Source: Rodentibacter caecimuris (GTDB lineage: Bacteria; Pseudomonadota; Gammaproteobacteria; Enterobacterales; Pasteurellaceae). From it: DNA of 64,000 nt. This document shows, piece after piece, positions 46,690 through 55,529 of this stretch. The stretch lies in NCBI RefSeq assembly GCF_024622045.1, contig NZ_JANKBP010000002.1, one strand, 5' to 3'. A program made the translations under genes and the position numbers. Each line of letters starts with the position of its first letter. Position 1 is the stretch's first letter. The notes below the pieces were generated by a model that saw only the letters and a program-made list of their open reading frames with translations, did not search any database and was not told where the DNA came from.

Positions 46690-47852
46690 AAAATCTCTTT
46701 TTTTTAGTTTTATTTATCGCCTTAGGTTGGGGAGGATACTATGTGTATGAAAACCGCCATGATGTTTTTTCCAGTACCAAAGGTGTCAGAAATTTAAGTA
46801 TTTCCAGTGATGGTCGGTATGTTGTGAGTGCGCATTACGGAAAAAAACTGGTACTTTGGGATATAGAAAAACGCACTAAGACAGTGCTTGCAGAAAGAGT
46901 TAATACAAACAGCCCTTATTTTATTCCGAACAGTCATGATTTTATGTGGCAGGATAAACATAATGTTGTACATATTCAAAATGTAGAGGGACAAGAGATT
47001 GCTCATTTTAAGCATTATAAAGTCGAACGGCATTTAATGAGTGAAGATCGGGCACTCTATATCAGTGCAGATCAGACGGGGGAAATTTATAAAGGTTATG
47101 GCGATGATATGACACCGATTTATACCGATACTCCAATTCGGAATTATTATAATTTTTCCTTGTCAGAAAAATATTTTTTATCCGCTTCTCCGGGCGGACC
47201 TTACGATCCTGATTCTGCGGTAGAGCTAAATCCTAAAGCAGATCCGATTCAACCGAGTGATTATAAAAAAAGCAGCTATAATGGTGTCACGTTGTGGGAC
47301 CGGGAAACCTTGAAACCGGTAGCCCGTCTTGGTGGTTTTGGTGGACGCTCGGATGCCTTATTTAGTCCTGATGGAAAATGGGTTATTGGGGGGGGGGAGA
47401 ACAAGCGAGATTATATGTGGTTGGTCGATAATTTAAATTACCGCCTACCATTGGCATCAATAAATGGATTTTATAATGAAGAAACCAAAACTCGTGAAAC
47501 AGGAGGGAATCGCCCTATTCCTGAAGGCGTTTTACTTGCAACACCACATACTGTTGCTTATGCCTTTGTTACTGATACAGAATTTATACAGTTAACTCAA
47601 ACTGGTATGAAGGATGGTACGGGGAACGATTATATGAATTTATACACAGTTGGTGATCCATGGATAAAAGCCTATGTGAACATTGGTTTTTATCCTGCGA
47701 TCTCAACTAATGCTTTTGAAAAATCAAATAGTGTTGATTCCGCTCCTAAAGCTCATATCTTAGTAACGGGACAAGCGGTTCACGGCGGCATCAACGTTTA
47801 CCGCTATCACCCCGATAAAATGGAATTGGAGAAAATCTGGGTAGCGTATTAG
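46686..47852 (+). CDS. Membrane-anchored WD40-like protein, probable immunity protein to the hydrolase
   Basis: 388 residues. One N-terminal transmembrane segment (residues ~3-20) followed by a periplasmic beta-propeller-like body: repeats such as VRNLSISSDGRYVVSAHYGKKLVLWDIE and SDALFSPDGKWVIGGGEN are WD40-type blades. Periplasmic anchoring is what a neutraliser of a lipase acting on membranes would need. It starts four bases inside the hydrolase gene. A run of ten G (47388-47397) encodes Gly235-Gly237, so slippage would truncate the product at about 60%. A near-identical copy of its last 41 codons lies at 49931-50056. The immunity role is inferred from position. Confidence 0.7.
   Translation: MKNLFFLVLFIALGWGGYYVYENRHDVFSSTKGVRNLSISSDGRYVVSAHYGKKLVLWDIEKRTKTVLAERVNTNSPYFIPNSHDFMWQDKHNVVHIQNVEGQEIAHFKHYKVERHLMSEDRALYISADQTGEIYKGYGDDMTPIYTDTPIRNYYNFSLSEKYFLSASPGGPYDPDSAVELNPKADPIQPSDYKKSSYNGVTLWDRETLKPVARLGGFGGRSDALFSPDGKWVIGGGENKRDYMWLVDNLNYRLPLASINGFYNEETKTRETGGNRPIPEGVLLATPHTVAYAFVTDTEFIQLTQTGMKDGTGNDYMNLYTVGDPWIKAYVNIGFYPAISTNAFEKSNSVDSAPKAHILVTGQAVHGGINVYRYHPDKMELEKIWVAY
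47388..47397 (+). repeat. Homopolymeric tract of ten G inside a coding region
   Basis: The sequence reads ATT-GGG-GGG-GGG-GAG in frame. G or C tracts of this length are known slippage sites for phase variation in Pasteurellaceae and Neisseria. As written, the gene is in frame (ON). Confidence 0.85.
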
Positions 47853-47929
47853 TGGGAAAGTGTGATTGGTTTTCTAAGAGTTTTTTATATTTAAAATTTA
47901 ACGGGAAAATTGACCGCACTTTTTGTTTC

Positions 47930-47968
47930 ATTACTTGGTCGGATAGCGTCGATCCGGATTTACATTAA
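47930..47968 (+). pseudogene. Fragment of a second copy of the alpha/beta-hydrolase gene
   Basis: Translated, this reads ITWSDSVDPDLH then a stop, corresponding to VTWSGSVDPDLNF at residues 333-345 of the intact hydrolase (45496-45534). At the DNA level CTTGGTCGG and GTCGATCCGGATTTA are shared. It lies 78 bp after the intact immunity gene and just before the unknown membrane-protein gene. Too long and too specific for chance, though short. Confidence 0.7.
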
Positions 47969-48017
47969 GCTATTGTTATGATAATGCTGTATTAAAATCT
48001 CATTGTAGGAGAATGTT

Positions 48018-49880
48018 GTGTTTAGATTTTTCATTGGAATACTTGGTATACTTTTTCTAGGGCTTCTTATCAGCTTTGGAATGGGGTCACTCACTATCTT
48101 TGTATTTGCTGTGTTTATCCCTTATTTCGTTATTTTCGTTTTTGCCTATTATTTTTTATATTTTATTATTCATTTTTTTTATAAAAAGCCATTTTCTAGT
48201 GAGTTTAAATTCTTTTTACTTATTCCTACAGCACTCTCTTTTTGGGGATATTATGAGCTTAATTCTTTCTATGAAGAGAAAACAAGAGTTATCGAATTAA
48301 ATAAAGAGAAATTATTTCTTCGAAAAGCATTAGAAAACCTCCCTTCCAATATTGAAATTTCAGATAGATTTATTATTTCAACCCAAGATAGATTTGATAA
48401 TCAAGGTAACCCTATTACTTTTAAATGGGGAGAATTAAATTTAACTAGTCTTGATGCAGATGGTTTATATAAAATTAAAGTGTCTAGCTTAAATCAACCT
48501 AAAGAATTACCAAAAGGAATGTTATGTAGCTCAGATATTATATTTGAAAGAAAAGATGAAAGTAAGCAAGATGTAGACGATAATACTTACCGCTATGAAA
48601 ATTATAGATTTGATAGTTGTAAAATAAAAAATTGGATTTTAGAGTTGAATAATCAGAAGATTCAGCTAGAAAATTTTATACTCCATTCTAATGATAAAGA
48701 ATATATTGGGTATAAATACGATAATATTGCTGGAGAAATAAAAAAAGCTGCGAATAAATTAAATCTTACCCATTATTGGGTTGCTGTATTAGATGGCTAT
48801 GCAAGATTGGATAATGAGTGGATAGTTGATGGAATAGCTCTTCTTTTAAACAAAGAAGCACAAGTCATCTCATTATTAGGGACGATTCAGCACTCATCTG
48901 GTTTAAATAATATACAGATACAAGGTTGTTTAATTAAGCCTAGTCAGTTTGTTGCTTTACTATCTAACCCTAATAATGGAAGAACAGCTGTAGATTTGGA
49001 AGGGGTAAACACGACTTGCCCAAGTACCATAGAACCTTCATTTGCCTATTTTAATAAGCCATTAAATAGCGAAACATCATTTTATAATCGTGTCGGAGAT
49101 ATTCAAGAGCAAGCGAAAACACTTTTATCTCCTTTTTTATTTCCTGATCCTGATATTCGTATTGCTTGGAAAGAAGAATTGCCTCGATTATATACTATAT
49201 ACTCTGATAATCAGATACCGTTCTTCTGGAATAATTTAAAAATGAAAAGACTAGAGTTTAGTAATTCGTCTGCATATGTAGAATTAGCAAACGATAGTTT
49301 ACTTAAATTAGAAACATTTTATTGTGCAGGAATTGCCTATTTTAAACATAATTTATATCCTATTGATAATTCCTTAACAAAGAAAAATTTTACCTTGATA
49401 GGATGTAATATTAATAATGGAAAAATGAAATTGAATAATCAAGATATTAATCTATATAGTGGTAAAGTTTCTTACTTCTTTCCAAAAAATTTATCTGTTG
49501 AAAATAATGAGTTTTTTCATCATCAGGAAGAGGATGGTAAATTAGTTTCAGATTATATAAAAATAGAGCTTGAGGAGGAATTACTCATAATGAAAGTAGA
49601 AGATAGTTTTTATTATTTAAAGAAAGCGATACTAGATAATAAGGGAAATGTGATTGCTTTATCTGGAAGGTTAGAAAATGAAAATAAAGAAGAAACATTT
49701 AGTTTAGAGAATGGTCGTTATAATGATAATGGTGTAGGATTTAAGTTATTTAATTTTTCAAAGAATGAAGTAGATATGACATTATCTTATTATCTGAGTT
49801 GCAAGGATTTTATGACTTCCCAAAAAAATAGTTATTGCGATGGTGCTATTCAACGACATACTTATGAGCTTATTCATTAA
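48018..49880 (+). CDS. Unknown 620-residue membrane-anchored protein inside the effector region
   Basis: I do not recognise this protein. GTG 48018 is the start (TAGGAG 8 bp before); an ATG at 48013 is in a frame that closes quickly. The first ~85 residues contain three hydrophobic segments (~3-25, 28-55, 64-80). A large polar region follows, probably extracytoplasmic. It contains a repeated module: GMLCSSDIIFER ... FDSCKIKNWILELNNQKIQL near residues 165-215 and ETFYCAGIAYFK ... LIGCNINNGKMKLNNQDINL near 434-482, each with two Cys about 30 residues apart. The gene is strikingly AT-rich and USS-free. Lying between remnants of an effector and an immunity gene, it may be a second immunity or orphan protein; this is inference. 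Confidence 0.6.
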   Translation: MFRFFIGILGILFLGLLISFGMGSLTIFVFAVFIPYFVIFVFAYYFLYFIIHFFYKKPFSSEFKFFLLIPTALSFWGYYELNSFYEEKTRVIELNKEKLFLRKALENLPSNIEISDRFIISTQDRFDNQGNPITFKWGELNLTSLDADGLYKIKVSSLNQPKELPKGMLCSSDIIFERKDESKQDVDDNTYRYENYRFDSCKIKNWILELNNQKIQLENFILHSNDKEYIGYKYDNIAGEIKKAANKLNLTHYWVAVLDGYARLDNEWIVDGIALLLNKEAQVISLLGTIQHSSGLNNIQIQGCLIKPSQFVALLSNPNNGRTAVDLEGVNTTCPSTIEPSFAYFNKPLNSETSFYNRVGDIQEQAKTLLSPFLFPDPDIRIAWKEELPRLYTIYSDNQIPFFWNNLKMKRLEFSNSSAYVELANDSLLKLETFYCAGIAYFKHNLYPIDNSLTKKNFTLIGCNINNGKMKLNNQDINLYSGKVSYFFPKNLSVENNEFFHHQEEDGKLVSDYIKIELEEELLIMKVEDSFYYLKKAILDNKGNVIALSGRLENENKEETFSLENGRYNDNGVGFKLFNFSKNEVDMTLSYYLSCKDFMTSQKNSYCDGAIQRHTYELIH

Positions 49881-49930
49881 TGAGAGAAAGCAAATAGTGG
49901 TTCTTGTAAAATTGTAACGGTTCAAAATTC

Positions 49931-50056
49931 AATAATGTCTCCTTTGCCCCAAAATCGCATATTTTAGTGACAGGACAGGCATTTCACGGCGGTATCAATG
50001 TTTACCGCTACCACCCCGACAAAATGGAATTAGAAAAAATCTGGGTGGCATATTAG
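49931..50056 (+). pseudogene. Orphan 3' end of a second immunity-gene copy
   Basis: Forty-one codons plus stop reproduce the C-terminus of the WD40-like gene: APKSHILVTGQAFHGGINVY and on through RYHPDKMELEKIWVAY, against APKAHILVTGQAVHGG in the intact copy (47741-47852). Similarity continues past the stop (GTGGGAAAGTG, then TTGGTTTTCTAAG). The USS is intact here (AAAGTGCGGTTGG) but altered after the full-length gene (AAAGTGTGATTGG). There is no start codon with a ribosome site. The surrounding gap 49881-50169 holds nothing else I can assign. Confidence 0.9.
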
Positions 50057-50169
50057 TGGGAAAGTGCGGTTGGTTTTCTAAGTGTTTTTAAACTGTAAGG
50101 TAACACTATTTACTTTTTGTGATGTGAAGTATAAAATCCTTTCCACATTTAATTAATAGGGGAAGCCTT

Positions 50170-50811
50170 ATGCTAAAAATGAATGATTTGGTGAAGCTCA
50201 GCCAAACACCGAAATCGACAGTGTTGTACTATGTAAAAGAAGGGCTATTGCCTGAACCCTTGAAAGATAAACCGAATTTTCATCTCTATGATGATCGCTG
50301 TGTGGAATTGTTGGCGTTTATTAAATATCTGCAAACCAATTTCAATGCCAGCATTTCTCAAATTAAACAACTTTTTTCCCACCCTGATTTTGACTGGCAA
50401 AATCCTTACGAAAGTTTAATTTCGTTGATTGGTATTATCATGGGGGCGGAAAATGAAACCTTTTTGCCCTCAGAACTTTGTCAAGAATTCTCAATTTCAG
50501 AAACCGAATTGCAAGCTATGGTCGATGACGCTTTGCTTAACCCGCGTGAGGGGGTTTTTACGGCAAAAGAGCGGGATATTCTAGCCATTGTTTGCCGTTG
50601 TAATGAGGCGGAACGTGAAATGGTGAAAAGCTATTTACAAACCGCGAAAATGCTTGCGACACAAGAAGTAAATCTCACCTTATCAGCGCTAAAAGACAGT
50701 GGGAAAAAAGATGAAAAACTTAAACATCTTTTTGATTTACTGTTGGTGCTGAAGCCTTATGTATTCAATATGCAAACTTTAAAAATTTACCAAACGGAGA
50801 GTGTGAAATGA
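50170..50811 (+). CDS. MerR-family transcriptional regulator
   Basis: 213 residues. The N-terminal winged helix-turn-helix of the MerR type is clear (MNDLVKLSQTPKSTVLYYVKEGLLPEP, HLYDDRCVELLAFIKYLQ), followed by FNASISQIKQLF and a C-terminal region with no metal-binding Cys pair. It may therefore sense a lipid or other effector. Its stop overlaps the ATG of the acyltransferase fusion by four bases, and it is probably the fusion's own regulator. AGGGGAAG precedes the start. Confidence 0.9.
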   Translation: MLKMNDLVKLSQTPKSTVLYYVKEGLLPEPLKDKPNFHLYDDRCVELLAFIKYLQTNFNASISQIKQLFSHPDFDWQNPYESLISLIGIIMGAENETFLPSELCQEFSISETELQAMVDDALLNPREGVFTAKERDILAIVCRCNEAEREMVKSYLQTAKMLATQEVNLTLSALKDSGKKDEKLKHLFDLLLVLKPYVFNMQTLKIYQTESVK

Positions 50812-53800
50812 AACTCTTAAAATATGCGGGTTTTGTACCTTATTTGGCGATTGCTTTTTTGAATGCGAGCGTGGATCTCGCCCACAAAATCACGATTCAA
50901 AATGTGTTGCTGAAAAGTTTTGAAGGCAATACGTTAGTAGTACTAACCGCGTTAATCAACGCAATGATTTTATTACCCTTTATTTTTCTTTTTTCACCTT
51001 CGGCATTTATTAATGATAAATTCTGTCGCACCAGGGTGATTCGCTGGAGCAGCTTGGCTGTGGTGGGTATTTCAACGGCAATTTTATTCAGTTATGTGAT
51101 TGGCGAATTTTATCTTGCCTTTGCCTTAACACTGATTTTGGCAGCGCAAAGTGCGGTCTATTCTCCGGCTAAATATAGCCTTATCAAATCCATTGTCGGC
51201 ACGGAAAACATCGGGTTTGCCAACGGCGTGATTCAGGCTTTAACCATTGTGGCGATTTTGTTTAGTTCTTTTGCGTTTTCGATTTTCTTTGAAAGTTATT
51301 ATGTGCCCTCTAATGATCCGAATGAGGTGCTACAAAGCGTTTGGATGATTGGCATAGGTTTAGTCGTGTTTAGTTCCCTTGAAGCGTTTTTCGCTTTCAA
51401 AATTCCTTTCTTTCCACAAGAAAAAGAAGAAAATGAAACATTCTCTGCCGCGAAATATTTCTCTTTCGGTTATTTGAAAGACAACCTCCGTACCTTGCGT
51501 AGCGATAAAAATATTTGGTTAAGTGTGATTGGCTTGAGCCTTTTCTGGGGCGTTGCTCAAGTGATTGTGGCGGCATTCCCCGCCCATTACAAAGCGCTGT
51601 TTAATGCGGATAATGCGGTGATTATTCAAGCCATTTTGGCGGTAAGCGGTTTGGGATTAATCATTGGGTCTTACCTTGCCGGGCGTGCCTCTCGCTTGCA
51701 TGTTGAATTAGGCATTGTGCCGGTTGGCGCATTGGGAATTTTCGTTTCGCTGTTTGGTTTAACACTGGTGAGTACCAATGTCTTGTTAATGTTATGTTCC
51801 TTTGGATTTGGTTTTTTTGGCGGGTTATTTATCGTGCCGTTAAATTCGACCATTCAATATTTCGCCCCTGAAAAAATCAGCGGCAAAATTATGGCGGGTA
51901 ACAACTTTATCCAAAATATCTTTATGGTCGGCTTTTTACTACTTAGCATTGTATTCGTCGAATTTAGCCTTTCTACCAACGGTATTTTCTTAACGGTTTC
52001 TGCGGCATGTTTATTGGGTAGCCTTTATGCCATGTGGCAACTTCCGCATTTATTCATCCGTTTGTTACTCTTGCCTTTATTGAAAACCAACTACCGTTTC
52101 CATGTGGAGGGATTAAAAAATCTCCCGCAAAGTGGCGGTGTGTTAATGTTGGGTAACCACATTAGCTGGATTGACTGGATGGTGTTGCAGGCAGCAAGTC
52201 CTCGAGCGATTAAATTCGTGATGTTCCGTCCGATTTACAATAAATGGTATTTGACTTGGTTCCTACGTATTTTCCGTGTGATCCCTATTGGTGCGGGTTC
52301 AAGCCGAGAGTCCATTGAAACAATTCGTGAATATTTGTTGCGTGGTGAAGTGGTAGCGTTATTTCCGGAAGGACATATCAGCTACAACGGTCAGATCAAT
52401 GAGTTTAAAAAAGGCTTTGAACACGTATTAAAAGACTTGGATAACGTGACGACCGTACCGTTTTATTTACGTGGCTTATGGGGTAGCAGTTTTTCCCGCG
52501 CGGATAGTTTCTATAAAAATCTCACGAAAAAACAAGGCAAACGTGAAATTTTAGTGGCGTTCGGTAAACCGATTCACGGCTTTATTGATGCGGTGGCGAT
52601 GAAACAAAAAGTGCTTGAGCTTTCTTTCTCTATGTGGGAAAAAGTGATAGCAAAACGCAAACCGATCACACACCATTGGTTGAACAGCGCGAAATCCAAC
52701 TTGTTCAAGGAATGTGTGGTGGACGGGCAGGGTATGAAACTGAATAACCTCAAGTTTATCGCTGCCGTGTTGATGTTCGGCAAACAACTTAAACACACTT
52801 TAGGTGATGAGAAAAATGTTGGTGTGTTGTTGCCAAGCTCGGCTATCGGAGCCATTGTGAATATGGCATTGATGGTGATGGGGAAAGTGCCGGTCAATTT
52901 GAATTATACCCTCAGCCCTGAAGTGATGGAAAAAGCCCTTGCCAAAGCAAATATTAACAAGGTTATTACTGCGGAGAAATTCTTAAATAAACTGAATGCT
53001 AAAGGCTTTGCCTTTGATGAAGTATTGGCGGGAAAAACAATTTTTGCGGAACAATTAGGCAAGAAAATGACAAAAAGTGAGAAAGTGCGGTCATTTTTAA
53101 CGGCGTTTTTCGCCCCACGTTGGTGGATTAAATTAATGTATTTTGCTGATGTGCGTTTGAATGACACGGCAACGATTTTATTCAGCAGCGGTAGTGAAGG
53201 TACGCCAAAGGGCATTGAATTAAGCCATAAAAACTTGCTCACTAATATCAAACAGGTGAGTGAATTACTTAACTTTCAAGAAGATGACGTTATTTTAAAT
53301 TCTTTACCGATCTTTCACTCTTTTGGTTTAACGGTAACCACCTTAATGCCGTTGTGTGAAGGAATCAAAATGGTGAGTGTTGCTGATCCGACCGATGGCG
53401 CAGAAGTGGGTAAAATGTGTGCCCGCCATAATGTGAGTATTATATTTGGTACCTCAACATTCTTCCGTTTATACGCCCGTAATAAAAAATTGCATCCATT
53501 AATGTTACAAAGTGTGCGAATGGTGATTGCCGGCGCGGAAAAATTGAAAGCGGATGTGAAAGAAGCCTTCCGTTTGAAATTCGGTTTAGAAATCTACGAG
53601 GGATACGGGGCGACGGAAACGGCACCGGTTGCAAGCGTGAATATGCCAAATATTTTAGATCCCGATAGTTTAAAAGAATTTACCTTTAATAAAGTGGGAA
53701 CCGTAGGTATGCCATTGCCTGGTACAATTATCAAAATTGTCGATCCGAATACTTTAGTAGCATTGCCAACGGGCGAAGACGGGTTGATTTTGATTGGCGG

Positions 53801-54257
53801 TGGACAAGTGATGAAAGGTTATTTGGCTGACCCTGAAAAAACTAATGAAGTCATTGTCGAACTTGACGGCGTGCGTTATTACAAAACCGGTGACAAAGGG
53901 CATATTGATGAAAACGGCTTTATCACCATTGTGGATCGCTATTCCCGTTTCGCAAAAATCGGGGGAGAGATGATTAGTCTCGGCAGTGTGGAAGAAAATA
54001 TCGCTCAAGTGTTGAACGATGAAAACCAATTTGTTGCTATTGCTGTGAATGATGAGAAAAAAGGCGAAAGTGTCGTGTTGTTAGTGAAATCGCTGCTCAG
54101 TCTTGAGGAAATTAATACTCGCATTAAATCCCTCAACGTACCGCCAATTATGCTCCCAAGCCAAGTATTCTTAGTCAATGAAATACCGCTTCTCGGCAGT
54201 GGAAAAGTGGATTTTAAAGGTGCGAAGAAATTGGCTGAGGAAATATTAAGTGCATAA
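50808..54257 (+). CDS. aas: Three-domain fusion: MFS (LplT-like) lysophospholipid flippase, PlsC acyltransferase and acyl-ACP synthetase (Aas-like)
   Basis: 1149 residues. Residues 1-~410 are an LplT-like major facilitator permease with about twelve membrane segments. Residues ~430-610 are a 1-acyl-glycerophosphate-type acyltransferase with GNHISWIDWM (H451, D456 of H-x4-D) and FPEGHIS. Residues ~640-1140 are an AMP-forming acyl-acyl carrier protein synthetase with TILFSSGSEGTPKGIELSHKN near 789 and YKTGDKGHIDENGFITIVDR near 1025. In E. coli LplT and Aas are separate. Together they import lysophosphatidylethanolamine and reacylate it. Coupled to the MerR gene. An imperfect hairpin at 54266-54293 follows. 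Confidence 0.92.
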   Translation: MKLLKYAGFVPYLAIAFLNASVDLAHKITIQNVLLKSFEGNTLVVLTALINAMILLPFIFLFSPSAFINDKFCRTRVIRWSSLAVVGISTAILFSYVIGEFYLAFALTLILAAQSAVYSPAKYSLIKSIVGTENIGFANGVIQALTIVAILFSSFAFSIFFESYYVPSNDPNEVLQSVWMIGIGLVVFSSLEAFFAFKIPFFPQEKEENETFSAAKYFSFGYLKDNLRTLRSDKNIWLSVIGLSLFWGVAQVIVAAFPAHYKALFNADNAVIIQAILAVSGLGLIIGSYLAGRASRLHVELGIVPVGALGIFVSLFGLTLVSTNVLLMLCSFGFGFFGGLFIVPLNSTIQYFAPEKISGKIMAGNNFIQNIFMVGFLLLSIVFVEFSLSTNGIFLTVSAACLLGSLYAMWQLPHLFIRLLLLPLLKTNYRFHVEGLKNLPQSGGVLMLGNHISWIDWMVLQAASPRAIKFVMFRPIYNKWYLTWFLRIFRVIPIGAGSSRESIETIREYLLRGEVVALFPEGHISYNGQINEFKKGFEHVLKDLDNVTTVPFYLRGLWGSSFSRADSFYKNLTKKQGKREILVAFGKPIHGFIDAVAMKQKVLELSFSMWEKVIAKRKPITHHWLNSAKSNLFKECVVDGQGMKLNNLKFIAAVLMFGKQLKHTLGDEKNVGVLLPSSAIGAIVNMALMVMGKVPVNLNYTLSPEVMEKALAKANINKVITAEKFLNKLNAKGFAFDEVLAGKTIFAEQLGKKMTKSEKVRSFLTAFFAPRWWIKLMYFADVRLNDTATILFSSGSEGTPKGIELSHKNLLTNIKQVSELLNFQEDDVILNSLPIFHSFGLTVTTLMPLCEGIKMVSVADPTDGAEVGKMCARHNVSIIFGTSTFFRLYARNKKLHPLMLQSVRMVIAGAEKLKADVKEAFRLKFGLEIYEGYGATETAPVASVNMPNILDPDSLKEFTFNKVGTVGMPLPGTIIKIVDPNTLVALPTGEDGLILIGGGQVMKGYLADPEKTNEVIVELDGVRYYKTGDKGHIDENGFITIVDRYSRFAKIGGEMISLGSVEENIAQVLNDENQFVAIAVNDEKKGESVVLLVKSLLSLEEINTRIKSLNVPPIMLPSQVFLVNEIPLLGSGKVDFKGAKKLAEEILSA

Positions 54258-54375
54258 AGTAAAAGAGCGGTCAGATTTTGAAATTTGATCGCTTAGGTTT
54301 ATGGCTATCGGAATTAACAAAACCGTTAAGATTAACTTTATTTTTACTGAGCGATGCTCTGACCGGGAGGAAATT

Positions 54376-55449
54376 ATGGGAAATTGGCGAATTGTATTAT
54401 TCGGCTTTTATATGCTCGGACAATGCACCATGGGGCAAGCGTTAGAGGGGATCCGATTTCAGCATAAAGATTGGGAATTGGCCTGTGATAATATCGGAAC
54501 TTGCCGTATGGCAGGCTATGGTTCGTCTGAAGGAGAAGAATCGTTCCCAGTCTCTTTATACATCGAACGAAAGGCAGGTAATGAGGCATTAATCGGTTTA
54601 GCCCGCATTGAGGAATACGCTTATGACGAGAGAGAAAAAGAGCGTACTTTACAGGCGGAATTATGGGTAGATCAAAAAAATTTGGGTATTATCAAATTTG
54701 ATCAAAAAGATGAGTGGAATTTAGAATATTTTGCACGTTTAAATCCTGAACAAACTCACTCAGTTATTTATAGCTTTGAAGAAATCAAGCCAAATTGAAT
54801 TGAAAACCCCTAAGCAAGTATGGAGAATTTCTGAGCAGGGCGTTACTGCTGTTATGCTTAAAGCCGATGAATTTCAAAAGCGACGGGATACCCCTCAGCA
54901 TTTTTAAAGAAAAGAAATAGCCATTCTCCCGTATTAGAACAAATTGATAAACCCATTGTAAATATTCCTAAGTTCCATACTGACCGAGAACAGATTTTTA
55001 AGTTTGACTCTCCAACAGGACAACGCTTGCTTAAATTGTTAAAGTCGATTGGCGGTATTGATGGAGGGTGTTCTCGATTATCTGAGGATGATGAATATAA
55101 TTTCTTTTCGGTTTATGAACTTAGTGAGGGGAAGAAACTGGTTGAGGCCGCTTGTGAACTTTTTGCATACAATGATTGGATTTTGTCGGTTGTGATGAAT
55201 CATGACTTGACTAAAATTGAGCAGGAGGTCTCGACTGTAGGGGAGTATAACGGTTATGAAGGCAAAGGGATTATTTCTTCAAAGATGAAAGGGCGTGGAT
55301 TGGGAGATTGTTGGTCAATCAGAAAGGCAGCTTGGAACGGAAAGGTGTTTGAACCTATTTTGAATACAGATATGGGAATGTGTAGAGGTTTTGTCGGAGG
55401 CGCTTGGAATATGCCGACTTATGTCGCTGATATTAATTATCTTCCCTAG
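54376..55449 (+). pseudogene. DUF1176-family exported protein gene broken by two frameshifts
   Basis: Three reading-frame segments join to make one DUF1176 protein. Segment 1 (54376-54798) begins with a signal peptide after AGGAAA and contains FQHKDWELACDNIGTCRMAGYG. Segment 2 (about 54794-54907) reads IELKTPKQVWRISEQGVTAV then MLKADEFQKRR. Segment 3 (about 54898-55449) continues SAFLKKRNSH and ends with the conserved GRGLGDCW ... MGMCRGFVGGAWNMPTYV. Conserved Cys and Trp residues are retained, so the breaks are recent or are sequencing errors. The last piece has an ATG at 55027 but no plausible ribosome site. The function of DUF1176 proteins is unknown. Confidence 0.85.
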
Positions 55450-55529
55450 ACTAAATGACACTCTCCATATTTCATTAGGCTGTATCTAATATTAAACGGA
55501 ATGAAAAAAGACGAATAATCGTCACTATT

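Noticed and set aside
46686..47852. WD40-like gene as a cytoplasmic regulatory beta-propeller
   Set aside because: The N-terminal membrane segment and the overlap with the hydrolase gene favour an envelope-facing immunity protein, although this is not proven.
48013..48065. ATG start for the 620-residue gene
   Set aside because: That ATG is in a different frame and reaches a stop within about 16 codons; GTG 48018 is in frame.
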